Of a stretch of DNA of 64,000 nucleotides, positions 18,245-27,637 are shown one piece after another. The stretch is from Lachnospiraceae bacterium. GTDB taxonomy: Bacteria > Bacillota > Clostridia > Lachnospirales > Lachnospiraceae. The stretch's first letter is position 1. Each line of letters opens with the position of its first letter. The notes beneath the pieces are model-generated. The model was given only the letters and a program-made list of their open reading frames with translations. It was not told the origin of the DNA and ran no database searches. Made by a program: the position numbers and the translations under genes. The stretch is taken from positions 1 through 64,000 of the forward strand of contig JAAWOU010000003.1 in the NCBI GenBank assembly GCA_022799755.1. The letters run 5' to 3'.

Positions 18245-19522
18245 CTACAGGCCCCCATAAACCGTCTTTCCCCCGGCAATGGTCCGCACCACCCTCCCCC
18301 GCAGCTTCCAGCCGGTGAAAGGGGTGTTGGCGGATTTGGAGGCATAGCTCTCCGGGATAAATTCCGCGCCAGGGTCTATCAAAACGATGTCCGCCGGACC
18401 GCCCTCCGCCAGATAGCCGGCGTCCAGGTGATAGAGCTTCGCCGGGTTGGCGCTCATGAGGCGCAGGAGCTGTCCCATGGTCAGATGCCCGGCCTCCACC
18501 AGATAGGTGACGGCCAGGGGCAGTGCGGTCTCCAGGCCGATGATGCCGCTTGGCGCTTCGGTGATTGGCTTTTCTTTCTCCTCTTTTGTGTGGGGTGCAT
18601 GATCGGTGGCAATGATATCGATCGTGCCGTCCGCCAGCCCCCGGATGATGGCCAGCCTGTCCTCCTCCTCCCTGAGGGGCGGATTCATCTTCGCCAGGGT
18701 TTTATACCGAATGACGGCTTCCTCCGTCAGCGCAAAGTGGTGGGGTGTGGCCTCCGCGTGGATGTTGCCGGCCTGAGCCCTGGCACGGCGTACCAGCTCA
18801 ACGGATTCCCGCGCGCTGATGTGCTGTATATTGATATCGGCTCCTGTCTCCAGGGCCAGCTTTAGATCCCGCTCCACCAGGCGTATCTCCGCCTCTCTGG
18901 GGGAGCCGCCTATTCCGAAATGCGCGCTGGCTTTTCCGCGGTTGATGCCGTTGTTGTCTATAAGCGCCGGATCCTCCTCATGAAAGCTTATGGGCATGTC
19001 CAGGACGGCAGCGCACTCCATGGCTCTTCGCGCCAAGTCACCGTCCAGAAGCGCAACGCCGTCGTCCGTGAAGCCCACCGCGCCCAGCTGCGCCAGCTCC
19101 TCCATGGGAACCAGCTCCTTTCCCCGCATCCCCATCGTCACGTTGGCGCAGGCGTATACATGTATCCCCGTGCCGCGGCCTTTCTCCAGTACGGATCGAA
19201 GCGTATCCCGGTTGTCTATGGGCGGGTTCGTGTTCGCCATCATCACTACAGTGGTATAGCCTCCCCTGGCAGCGGCGGCGGCTCCGGTGGAAATATCCTC
19301 TTTCTGCGGAAAGCCCGGATCTCTGAAATGGACGTGAACATCCACCAGGCCAGGCGCTGCAAACAGCCCCTGGGCATCGATCACCTGGCAGCCCGGCCCC
19401 GGCGCCTCCAGCCCCGGTCCGATCCGCAGGATCCGGTCCCCTTCCGTGAGGATATCAAGCTTCCCCTCCCTGCCGGATCCGGGATCGATCATATATCCGT
19501 TCCGTATGAGCAGCATACGCAC
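18245..19522 (-). CDS. pyrC: Dihydroorotase
   Basis: LVDVHVHFRDPGFPQKEDISTGAAAAARGGYTTVVMMANTNPP; DIIATDHAPHTKEEK. Confidence 0.95.
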   Translation of the reverse strand: MRMLLIRNGYMIDPGSGREGKLDILTEGDRILRIGPGLEAPGPGCQVIDAQGLFAAPGLVDVHVHFRDPGFPQKEDISTGAAAAARGGYTTVVMMANTNPPIDNRDTLRSVLEKGRGTGIHVYACANVTMGMRGKELVPMEELAQLGAVGFTDDGVALLDGDLARRAMECAAVLDMPISFHEEDPALIDNNGINRGKASAHFGIGGSPREAEIRLVERDLKLALETGADINIQHISARESVELVRRARAQAGNIHAEATPHHFALTEEAVIRYKTLAKMNPPLREEEDRLAIIRGLADGTIDIIATDHAPHTKEEKEKPITEAPSGIIGLETALPLAVTYLVEAGHLTMGQLLRLMSANPAKLYHLDAGYLAEGGPADIVLIDPGAEFIPESYASKSANTPFTGWKLRGRVVRTIAGGKTVYGGL

Positions 19523-19897
19523 CTCCTGTAGTCACTCTCCCCTGTCGCGGGGAGTCTGTTCCTTTTCAATACCGTCGTCGGAAAGCAGCGCTCTCAGGGC
19601 ATTAAGCGCTTTATAGTAATCAATCCCATGCCTGCCCCGCCGCAGTTCCTGTCCGAAGCCTCCGAAAAAAGACTCGGCACATGGCAAAAAGACAATAAGA
19701 ATAGGAATCCAACATTAACTTGGTTCATTATAGCACACTGTTGCCACATTATCAATTTACTCTATTGATAATCATAACATTTTCCCAACCCTCTGAAAAT
19801 GTTCAAAGGGAAAGCCGCAGCCCCTATCGGCCACAGCCTCCCCTCTGTTATCCCTGAAATATTCGCTTTCCGCTAAGCCCCGCTCGGACCGGCGCTG

Positions 19898-20305
19898 TCA
19901 CTCAAACGTCACCGTCTGCTCCAGATACTCCGTCTTCACCACAATGTATGGGTAGGAGGGCTGAGGATCCTCCTTTTCGGAGGGTTCCGGCCCGAGCAGG
20001 CTGGTGTCGATGACAATGTTCGAGTCCGTCAGGTACAGCTCGTTTACGGCAATGCTGTAGCCCCCTGTCTTCTGTTCTCCATAGCCGATGCATATGTATA
20101 GATTCGCATTGTCCTTGTAGGTAATCTGGAAAGCCCCCGTCTTCTTCTCCTCAATGATGGGCAGGAGCTGCTGCGGTATCATCTCCTGGCTCAGTACCGT
20201 AAAATCCAGATCCCGGAGCTTGATTTTCTCCTCGTTCATCATCGTGCAGCCGCTCAGAAACAGCAGGCAGGCAATCACCAGCCCACAAAATCCCGTTTTC
20301 TTCAA
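19898..20305 (-). CDS. Lipoprotein with PrcB-like C-terminal domain
   Basis: Lipobox LLFLSGC; TGGYSIAVNELYLTDSNIVIDTSLLGP..PSYPYIVVKTEYLEQTVTFE pattern. Confidence 0.65.
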   Translation of the reverse strand: MKKTGFCGLVIACLLFLSGCTMMNEEKIKLRDLDFTVLSQEMIPQQLLPIIEEKKTGAFQITYKDNANLYICIGYGEQKTGGYSIAVNELYLTDSNIVIDTSLLGPEPSEKEDPQPSYPYIVVKTEYLEQTVTFE

Positions 20306-20418
20306 TGACAGACCTCACAAACTTTTTTCTATTTTTTTCTATTTTATGTACAGCCAGGGATTTCTATGCTAGAATAGAAGAGATTGTTTCATCAATATTG
20401 TTAGGAGAGGCTGATATC

Positions 20419-21192
20419 ATGATTCGTCTGATTTTAGTGGCACTTTATCTGTTTTCATTCCTGATTCTTTCCATTCCCGTTCTCATCGTGGAATGGCTTG
20501 TTGCAAAGCGCAATCCCGGGCACAGAGACCGGCTCTCCAAGGCCCTGGTGGGCTGGGGTTTTCGCTGTATCCGCGCTCTGGCCGGCACGAAGCTCATCGT
20601 AAGGGGCCAGGAGCATATCCCCGCGGACGGCGCCGCCCTGTTTGTGGGCAATCACCGCAGCTATTTCGACATCATCCTCACCTATCCCCAGTTCCCCGGA
20701 ATCACGGGATATGTGGCGAAAAAGGAAATGCTGCGCTACCCGCTGCTGAACAGCTGGATGCGCAACATCCACTGCCTGTTTTTGGACAGAGACAATATCA
20801 AGGAGGGGCTAAAGACCATCCTTGCAGGCGTGGAAGAGGTGAAAAGCGGCGTATCCATGTGTATCTTCCCGGAGGGAACCCGCAATAAGGTAAACGACAC
20901 TTTCCTGCCTTTCCACGAGGGAAGCTTTAAGATAGCGGAGAAAGGCGGGGTGCCCGTGGTTCCCATGGTCATCCTGAATTCCGCCGATATCTTTGAGGAC
21001 CATCTGCCCCGGATCAGGAGGACCACCGTGGTCCTTGAGTTCCAGCCCCCCATCCATATCAAAGAGATGGAGAAAAACGACCGCAAAAATATAGGCTCCT
21101 ATGTCAGCGGCCTGATTTCAAAGCGGTATTTTCAGCTGAAAGAGGAATACGGACCGCTTATGTCCCAAGCGGCAGTTCCACCCGAAAGCTAG
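20419..21192 (+). CDS. plsC: 1-acyl-sn-glycerol-3-phosphate acyltransferase
   Basis: VGNHRSYFDI (NHxxxxD) and FPEGTRNK motifs; ATG at 20419 preceded by GGAGAGG. Confidence 0.9.
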   Translation: MIRLILVALYLFSFLILSIPVLIVEWLVAKRNPGHRDRLSKALVGWGFRCIRALAGTKLIVRGQEHIPADGAALFVGNHRSYFDIILTYPQFPGITGYVAKKEMLRYPLLNSWMRNIHCLFLDRDNIKEGLKTILAGVEEVKSGVSMCIFPEGTRNKVNDTFLPFHEGSFKIAEKGGVPVVPMVILNSADIFEDHLPRIRRTTVVLEFQPPIHIKEMEKNDRKNIGSYVSGLISKRYFQLKEEYGPLMSQAAVPPES

Positions 21193-22372
21193 TGACCTCG
21201 TCCTCGCTCTGGGCGGTGATGACGCCGCCGTGAAGCGTGACGATCTCTTTCGCGATGGCAAGTCCCAGCCCTGCACCGCCGGTGTTGGTGGCTCTGGCGT
21301 CGTCCAGCCGGAAGAATTTCTCGAAGATGGTATCCAGCTTGTGGGCGGGAATGGTCCTGCCGAAGTTGGATATGACGATATAGACGTAGTCTTCGGACAC
21401 GCTGCATTCCACGGCTATGCCCGTGCCGGGATAGCTGTAGGCAATGGCGTTTTTCAGGATATTGTTGAACACCCTGGCCAGCTTCTCCCCATCCCCGCAG
21501 AGAGTGACCGGTCCGCCTGCGGGGGCCGGCTTTACCTCCAGAAGAATGGTGTTCCCGTGCTCGCTCAGCAGCGGATAGAACTCGTCCGCCATCTGCTCCA
21601 GCAGAAAGGACAGATTCACGGTCTCCTTTTCCAGGATGATCTGCTGCAGGTTATAGCGGGTTATCTCAAAGAACTCATTGATCAGTTTCTCCAGCCGCAG
21701 AGCCTTGTCCAATGTAATGCGGACATATTTTGCCCTCTGGGGGGCAGGCATGTCCGGCGCCTCGTCCATAAGGCTTAAGTATCCGATGACAGAAGTCAGC
21801 GGTGTCTTTAAATCGTGAGCCAGATAAGTAATCAGATCGTTTCTGCGGTTCGCCTCCTCCCGCAGCATCTGCGCGTTTCGCTGCATATCCGCCTTGATCT
21901 CCACGATCCGCACGGAAATCTCCTCATAGCCCCTGGGAAAGGCCTCCGACGCCTCCCTGTCCCTGTGCATATACTCGTCGATCATGCGGCCCGCATTCTG
22001 CATGGCCTCTTTCACCTGTCTGGACGCGTACAGAATGGACGTCACCCGCACGATCACCACCACCGCGGCAACCACAATGACAAATGCCTTGAAGAGCATG
22101 CCTTTCAGGCTGCCCCAGAGAATCTCTTTCGTGTAATATCCGTCCACATAGGCCTCCCCCAGGGCAATCCACTGGGTGTGAACAAAATTGTCTTCAAACC
22201 ATTCTCTCACGAATCCGTTGACGATGCGGTCCAAAAAAACATAGAGAGCCCCGCATATCACACATCCCCCCGCAAGTATCAGGCATGTGGTCAGAAACCG
22301 TTTCAGCTTTTCATTCGCCCTCAATTTTGTATCCGCACCCCCAGACTGTCTTAATGTACTTCGGATGTTCAA
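21158..22372 (-). CDS. Sensor histidine kinase, VanS-like
   Basis: LITYLAHDLKTPLTSVIGYLSLMDEAPDMP (H-box), FNNILKNAIAYSYPGTGI (N-box), GGAGLGLAIAKEIVTLHGG (G-box). Confidence 0.9.
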   Translation of the reverse strand: MNIRSTLRQSGGADTKLRANEKLKRFLTTCLILAGGCVICGALYVFLDRIVNGFVREWFEDNFVHTQWIALGEAYVDGYYTKEILWGSLKGMLFKAFVIVVAAVVVIVRVTSILYASRQVKEAMQNAGRMIDEYMHRDREASEAFPRGYEEISVRIVEIKADMQRNAQMLREEANRRNDLITYLAHDLKTPLTSVIGYLSLMDEAPDMPAPQRAKYVRITLDKALRLEKLINEFFEITRYNLQQIILEKETVNLSFLLEQMADEFYPLLSEHGNTILLEVKPAPAGGPVTLCGDGEKLARVFNNILKNAIAYSYPGTGIAVECSVSEDYVYIVISNFGRTIPAHKLDTIFEKFFRLDDARATNTGGAGLGLAIAKEIVTLHGGVITAQSEDEVTSFRVELPLGT

Positions 22373-23003
22373 AGGAATCGCCCATCTTTTCCCGCAAATG
22401 CCTTATATGCACCGTGATGGTGTTGTTCTTGGTGTAGTATTCCTCCTCCCAGATCAGTCGAAACAGCTCCTCGGCGCTGACCACCTGTCCCTTTCGCTGG
22501 CACAGAATGCGCAGAATGGAGAATTCCGTGGGCGTCAGGCTCAAAGGCCTCTCGTTTAAATAGCATTCATGAGTCTTCACATTTACGGTGAGACCGGACA
22601 CCTCCAGCAGGTCCTCCTGCTGCAAGCCTGTGTTGTATCGCTTATATCGGCGCAGCTGCGCTTTCACCCGGGCCACCAGCTCCAAGGGCAGAAAGGGCTT
22701 GGTCATGTAATCGTCCGCCCCCATGGTAAGGCCGGTGATCTTGTCCACCTCCTCCCCCTTTGCCGTCAGCATGATGATGGGATAATTATGGTTTTCTCTG
22801 ATCTTGCGGCAGATGTCAAGACCGCTCGCCCCGGGCATCATAATATCCAGGAGGGCCAGATCGAACTGTCTGCTCTCCACAATTTCCATGGCCTGGGTTC
22901 CGTCATAGGATTTGACTACCTGATAGCCCTCGTTCTCCAGGTACAGGGCCACCAGATCTGCGATCTCTTTTTCATCGTCCGCCACTAGTATGACTTCGTT
23001 CAT
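22311..23003 (-). CDS. OmpR-family response regulator, VanR-like
   Basis: ILVADDEKEIADLVALYLENEGYQVV.., LALLDIMMPG, TAKGEE, C-terminal winged helix IRHLREKMGDSFEHPKYIKTVWGCGYKIE. Confidence 0.92.
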   Translation of the reverse strand: MNEVILVADDEKEIADLVALYLENEGYQVVKSYDGTQAMEIVESRQFDLALLDIMMPGASGLDICRKIRENHNYPIIMLTAKGEEVDKITGLTMGADDYMTKPFLPLELVARVKAQLRRYKRYNTGLQQEDLLEVSGLTVNVKTHECYLNERPLSLTPTEFSILRILCQRKGQVVSAEELFRLIWEEEYYTKNNTITVHIRHLREKMGDSFEHPKYIKTVWGCGYKIEGE

Positions 23004-23177
23004 ACGTTCCCTCTTTTCCGGCTTTTTTCCGATTGCCGCCATCGGACAGGCTTTCCCGCTTTTCGGCCATAAGTATTATACTCTATAAATGCTAAAAATG
23101 GATTAAGATTTTCCTAATGTTCTCTGATATTGTCTTGGCCGCCTGTCTTTTGCACCGGGGCTTCCCGCTGTGGCAGG

Positions 23178-24797
23178 TCACCCCATGGCCTGCAGGAATG
23201 CCAGGATTTCTGAAAAGCCGCAGTCGTGGGAGGCCTTGACCAGGATGGTGCTGCCCTTTGGTATCAAAAAGGCGCTGTCTGCTGCCAGGGCCTCCAGCAG
23301 GGCTCCTCTGTGGAGATAATGGAGGATGCGGCAGAGTGGCGGGGATGCCTGGTTCGCTTTTGCCTGCTCCGCTTTCTCCCACTCTGCTGCCGCCTGGTAC
23401 ATATAGCGGGCCTCTTCCCCTACACAGAGGATGGTGTCGATACCGGCCTCCGCGGCATAGGTTCCTATCTGGGCATGGTAGTCATGGGAATTCTCCCCAA
23501 GATTCAGCATGTCGCCCAGAATCGCCACTTTCCGGGTATCCGCCAGCGCCAGGAGGTCTAAGGCCGCTTTCACGGAGGCCGGATTGGCATTGTAGCAGTC
23601 GTCGATGATGGTGTATCGGGGATGGCTGATGATGTGGGTACGCCCGTCCACGGCAGACACTTTGGCGATGCCGGCGGCAATCTGCTCTCCTGTCAACCCG
23701 AACAGCCGGGCCACGCATGCGGCTGCAGCGGCGTTTAGTACCATGTGCCTGCCGGGCTGGGAGACATGTACCGGAAGTCTGTGGTATCCGGGCCAGACCG
23801 CTTCTTTTGCTGTGCCATCTGTCTCTGCGTTATTTATGTCTGCTGTATTCGCCAGCTTTGTGCCGCCCATTCCCGGCGTTTTCTCCGGCTGTGCACCTAT
23901 AGCCCCTGTATCCTCTCCTGGTTTTATACTGTTCCACGCAGTTCGGCCCGGCACCATCATAAGCGTAGCGTCACTGCCCCAAAGGCCCCTGCCCACGATG
24001 TCTACTGCCGCCACCTCCTGGGAGGAACTGCTCCCAAGCCCGAAGAAATGGGGCTTGTGTCCTTTGATTTCTTCCAGGCCGTTCAGCTTGTCGTCCTCGC
24101 CGTTTAAACAGATTTCTCCATCCGCGGACATGTAGTCGAAAATTTCCGATTTCGCCCGCAGGATCCCATCCCTGTCCTTTAGATTGTTCAGATGGCTCTG
24201 GCCGATATTGGTGATGACACAGACGTTCGGCCGGACCATTTTGCTCAGACGCCTCATTTCCCCGAAATCGCTGATACCCATTTCCACCACGGCCAGCTCA
24301 TGCTCTCTGCGGATGCGCAGCAGCGTCAGAGGCACGCCGATTTCATTATTGAAATTGCCCTCTGTCTTCAGAACACGAAATTTTTCCGCAAGCACACCTG
24401 CGATGAATTCCTTGGTGCTGGTCTTGCCCACGCTGCCGGTGATGCCTATGATCTTGGCGGAAAGCTTCCTCCTATAGAACTCCGCAATGTCTTTCAGCGC
24501 CTTTAGGGTATCCTCCACCAGAATGTAGCTGCCCCAGGGCTCCTCCCCTGCCTCCTCCATGTCCTCCGGGCGCTTCTGGGTCACTGCCAGAATGGCACCT
24601 CTCTGGTATGTATCGGAAATAAAGCGATGGCCGTCCACCCGCTCTCCCACCGTGGCCACAAATACGCCCCGGGCCTCCACCTTTCTGGAGTCGATGACCA
24701 CGGAACTGACAAAGCTGTCACAATCCGCCCTGCCGCCCTGTATTGTCAGCTGCCCGCCGCAGGCCTCGGCAATCTCTTTTATCGTCAAATCCATCAT
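23178..24797 (-). CDS. murF: UDP-N-acetylmuramoyl-tripeptide--D-alanyl-D-alanine ligase
   Basis: IIGITGSVGKTSTKEFIAGVL, NFNNEIGVPLTLL, VVEMGISDFGEM, DDCYNANPASVKAAL, GDMLNLGENSHDYH. Confidence 0.93.
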   Translation of the reverse strand: MMDLTIKEIAEACGGQLTIQGGRADCDSFVSSVVIDSRKVEARGVFVATVGERVDGHRFISDTYQRGAILAVTQKRPEDMEEAGEEPWGSYILVEDTLKALKDIAEFYRRKLSAKIIGITGSVGKTSTKEFIAGVLAEKFRVLKTEGNFNNEIGVPLTLLRIRREHELAVVEMGISDFGEMRRLSKMVRPNVCVITNIGQSHLNNLKDRDGILRAKSEIFDYMSADGEICLNGEDDKLNGLEEIKGHKPHFFGLGSSSSQEVAAVDIVGRGLWGSDATLMMVPGRTAWNSIKPGEDTGAIGAQPEKTPGMGGTKLANTADINNAETDGTAKEAVWPGYHRLPVHVSQPGRHMVLNAAAAACVARLFGLTGEQIAAGIAKVSAVDGRTHIISHPRYTIIDDCYNANPASVKAALDLLALADTRKVAILGDMLNLGENSHDYHAQIGTYAAEAGIDTILCVGEEARYMYQAAAEWEKAEQAKANQASPPLCRILHYLHRGALLEALAADSAFLIPKGSTILVKASHDCGFSEILAFLQAMG

Positions 24798-25028
24798 GAT
24801 CTGTTTCCTATCCTTTCTATCCTTTCTATCTTTTCCCCTGAATGCCTTTCCACTGAATGCCTTTCCCGAATCCGCTTCCCGAAATGCTTTTCCCCGAATG
24901 CTTTCCCCCGGGTCCGTTCCCTGTTCTGCGCATTCCCCGATTGTGGCTGTGCTGCCACAGCGCCTCCCGCCTCTTTGTCCGGTGTCCGCCTCCTCCCGGC
25001 AGGACGCGCTCTGTGGATTGCCGCCCTC

Positions 25029-26057
25029 TCATCTTCCATTATGTACCAGCTTCAGAATCTCCCCGCACAGCTGTCCGAAGTCCATGCCCGCAGCCGCAGC
25101 CTCCTGGGGCAGCAGGGAGGTAGGCGTCATGCCGGGCAGCGTGTTTGCCTCCAGGCAGTAGATCTCTCCGTCTTCCCCCATGATGAAGTCCATCCTGGCG
25201 TAGCTCTTCAGCCGCAGAATCGCAAATACCCGCTCCGCAATCTCCTGCATCCTGCTGCTCTTCTCCCCGGGAATCTGCGCCGGGCAGGTTTCCACAGTGG
25301 TGCCTGCCTGATATTTATTTCTGTAATCATAGAAGCCCTCCTTGGGCGCCATCTCGATCACCGGCAGCGCTTTTCCGTCTATGACCCCTACGGAGAATTC
25401 TCTGCCCCTGATGTACTCCTCCACGATCACCTCATCCCCGTACCGAAATGCTTCCTCCATGGCTTTTTTGTATTCCGACCCGTCGTTTGCGATACAGACC
25501 CCGATGCTGGAACCGCCGCAGGAAGTCTTCACGATACGCGGATACGGGATATCCCCGGGTTCGCTCTCTCCCAGCTTCTGCCGAAATCCCCGGGGTGTGG
25601 GAATCCCATATGCCCTGAACAGATCCTTTGTGATCCCTTTGTCCATGGCCAGACAGGAGCCCACGAAATCCGCTCCGGTATAGGGTATCCCCAGCAGATC
25701 GAAGCAGGCCTGGATCCTGCCGTCCTCGCCGTTGGCCCCGTGCAGGGCCAGGAATACGCAGTCCGCTTTCTGACAGATCTCCAGCACATGGGGGCCGAAA
25801 AACCCCTTTTCGCCCTCTCCCCGCAGGGCTTTGAGAGACTCCAGGTCGGGACATTCCTCTCCCACCGCGCCCACCTGGGCCGCCCAGTCCGTATCCTGCT
25901 CGAATATTCCATCCGTTTCTCCGTCATACCCCAAATAGACATCCAGCAATATGGCCTGGTGCCCGTTATCCCGAAACGCACGGTAAATCATACCGCCGGA
26001 GCTCAGCGACACATCCCTTTCCGAGCTGTTTCCCCCTGCCAAAACTACGATTTTCAT
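25029..26057 (-). CDS. ddl: D-alanine--D-alanine ligase
   Basis: ALHGANGEDGRIQ, VKTSCGGSSIGV, EEYIRGREFSVGV, GFYDYRNKYQAGTTVETCPA omega loop, CLEANTLPGMTPTSLLPQ. Confidence 0.93.
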   Translation of the reverse strand: MKIVVLAGGNSSERDVSLSSGGMIYRAFRDNGHQAILLDVYLGYDGETDGIFEQDTDWAAQVGAVGEECPDLESLKALRGEGEKGFFGPHVLEICQKADCVFLALHGANGEDGRIQACFDLLGIPYTGADFVGSCLAMDKGITKDLFRAYGIPTPRGFRQKLGESEPGDIPYPRIVKTSCGGSSIGVCIANDGSEYKKAMEEAFRYGDEVIVEEYIRGREFSVGVIDGKALPVIEMAPKEGFYDYRNKYQAGTTVETCPAQIPGEKSSRMQEIAERVFAILRLKSYARMDFIMGEDGEIYCLEANTLPGMTPTSLLPQEAAAAGMDFGQLCGEILKLVHNGR

Positions 26058-26365
26058 ATAAAGCGCCGCCTTTCTTATGCCGTGTGCGCCAGGCTGCGGG
26101 ACTGCCTCCATTGGCCCGCGCGCGATACAGCCATTCTATTGATACTTATTCTGTCCGCCGCCGATACATACCAACAACAGCCCTACAGTCCGCCGACTTT
26201 TTCATTATACTAAGAAAGGCAGCGGGAATCAACCGTAATTGCAGATACGGCCTCATTCCCCATAGCAGCATAATTATCGTTTACGGCACTTTCCGCCATG
26301 TGATTTCCTGCGCATTTTGCACAGGCAGTCCTGGGCAAGCGCTTGCGTTGTTTTGACTGCGTGAA

Positions 26366-27541
26366 CTACTCGTTGGCGCCGGCCTCGTAAACCACCTCTC
26401 CGTCAATGATGGTGTACAGCGTCCTGGTAAATACCTCCATGGGATTCCCGGTGAAAATCGCAATGTCCGCGTCCTTGCCCGGCTCCAGGCTTCCCACCCG
26501 GTCCGCCACGCCGCAGATCACAGCCGGGTGGATGGTGACTGCCTTATAGCCCTCCTCCAGGTCCAGGCCGGACTTCACCGCCAGCCCCGCGCACAGGGGC
26601 AGGGACTGGATCAGCGACACGGGATGATCTGTGGTAACGGCGGTCATGACCCCAGCCCGGTTCAGGACGCCCACGGTCTTAAAGGCCATATTCTGGACCT
26701 CGATCTTAGATCTGCTGGCAAGGTCCGGACCTACGATGGCGGGAAAGCCCTCCGTCGCCAGCTCATTTGCGATCAGATGCCCCTCGGAGCAGTGGTCCAG
26801 GGTCATCTTCAGGTTAAATTCCTTTGCGATGCGCACAGCCGTAAAAATGTCGTCCACCCGATGTACATGGGCCTTGATGGGGATCTCCCGATTCAGCACG
26901 GGCAGCCAGCATTCCAGCCGGAAGTCCTCCTCGAACGCCTCCCCGTTTTGGGCTGCATTTTGTTTCTTCTCCCGGTAGGCGAAAGCCTTTGTCAGCTCCT
27001 CCCGCAGCATCGCCGCTATGGCCATCCGGGTGGAGGGGCTTTTCCCCTGACCGGAATAGTTGACTTTCGGATTCTCCCCGAAAGCCACTTTCATGGCCGC
27101 CGGCGCTTTCACGATCAGATCGTCCACCCTGCGCCCCCTTGTCTTCAAAAAGGCAAACTGCCCGCCTACCACATTGGAGCTGCCGGGTCCTATCATGGCC
27201 GATGTGATTCCTGCCCTGACAGCGTCGTCAAAGGCCGCGTCCATTGTGTTGACGGCGTCGATGGCGCGCAGGTAAGGGGTGACGGGATTCACCGTCTCGT
27301 TGCAGTCGTCCCCCTCCATGCCCTTTTTCTCCTCCGTAATGCCCATGTGACAGTGGGCCTCTATCAGTCCCGGCATGACCAGACCGTTTTCCGCCTTTAT
27401 GATACGCTCACCGGGAGCGGGATGAAATGTCTTTTTGTCCCGCTTCCCGATTTCCGCTATCTTGCCCTCCTGAATTCGAATCCAGCCGTTCCTGATATCC
27501 TCTCCGGCCATGGTCTTGATCAATCCGCCGACAATATACAT
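26366..27541 (-). CDS. Amidohydrolase (imidazolonepropionase-like)
   Basis: GLVMPGLIEAHCHMGITEE, KAHVHRVDDI, TTDHPV, LEPGKDADIAIFTGNPME. Confidence 0.88.
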   Translation of the reverse strand: MYIVGGLIKTMAGEDIRNGWIRIQEGKIAEIGKRDKKTFHPAPGERIIKAENGLVMPGLIEAHCHMGITEEKKGMEGDDCNETVNPVTPYLRAIDAVNTMDAAFDDAVRAGITSAMIGPGSSNVVGGQFAFLKTRGRRVDDLIVKAPAAMKVAFGENPKVNYSGQGKSPSTRMAIAAMLREELTKAFAYREKKQNAAQNGEAFEEDFRLECWLPVLNREIPIKAHVHRVDDIFTAVRIAKEFNLKMTLDHCSEGHLIANELATEGFPAIVGPDLASRSKIEVQNMAFKTVGVLNRAGVMTAVTTDHPVSLIQSLPLCAGLAVKSGLDLEEGYKAVTIHPAVICGVADRVGSLEPGKDADIAIFTGNPMEVFTRTLYTIIDGEVVYEAGANE

Positions 27542-27637
27542 AGCAGCCTCTCCCTAACTCCTCTCGGCTTTTTCTCTGTCACTTCTCGCGGCTTCGCCTC
27601 TCACAGTGACATGATGCAGCCTTGAAACGTGCAGTCA

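Noticed and set aside
25029-26057. VanG-type D-Ala-D-Ser ligase beside VanRS-like genes
   Set aside because: The FYDYRNKY..T..CPA omega-loop and LEANTLPGMTPTSL match ordinary D-Ala-D-Ala ligase; no vanXY or vanT nearby.
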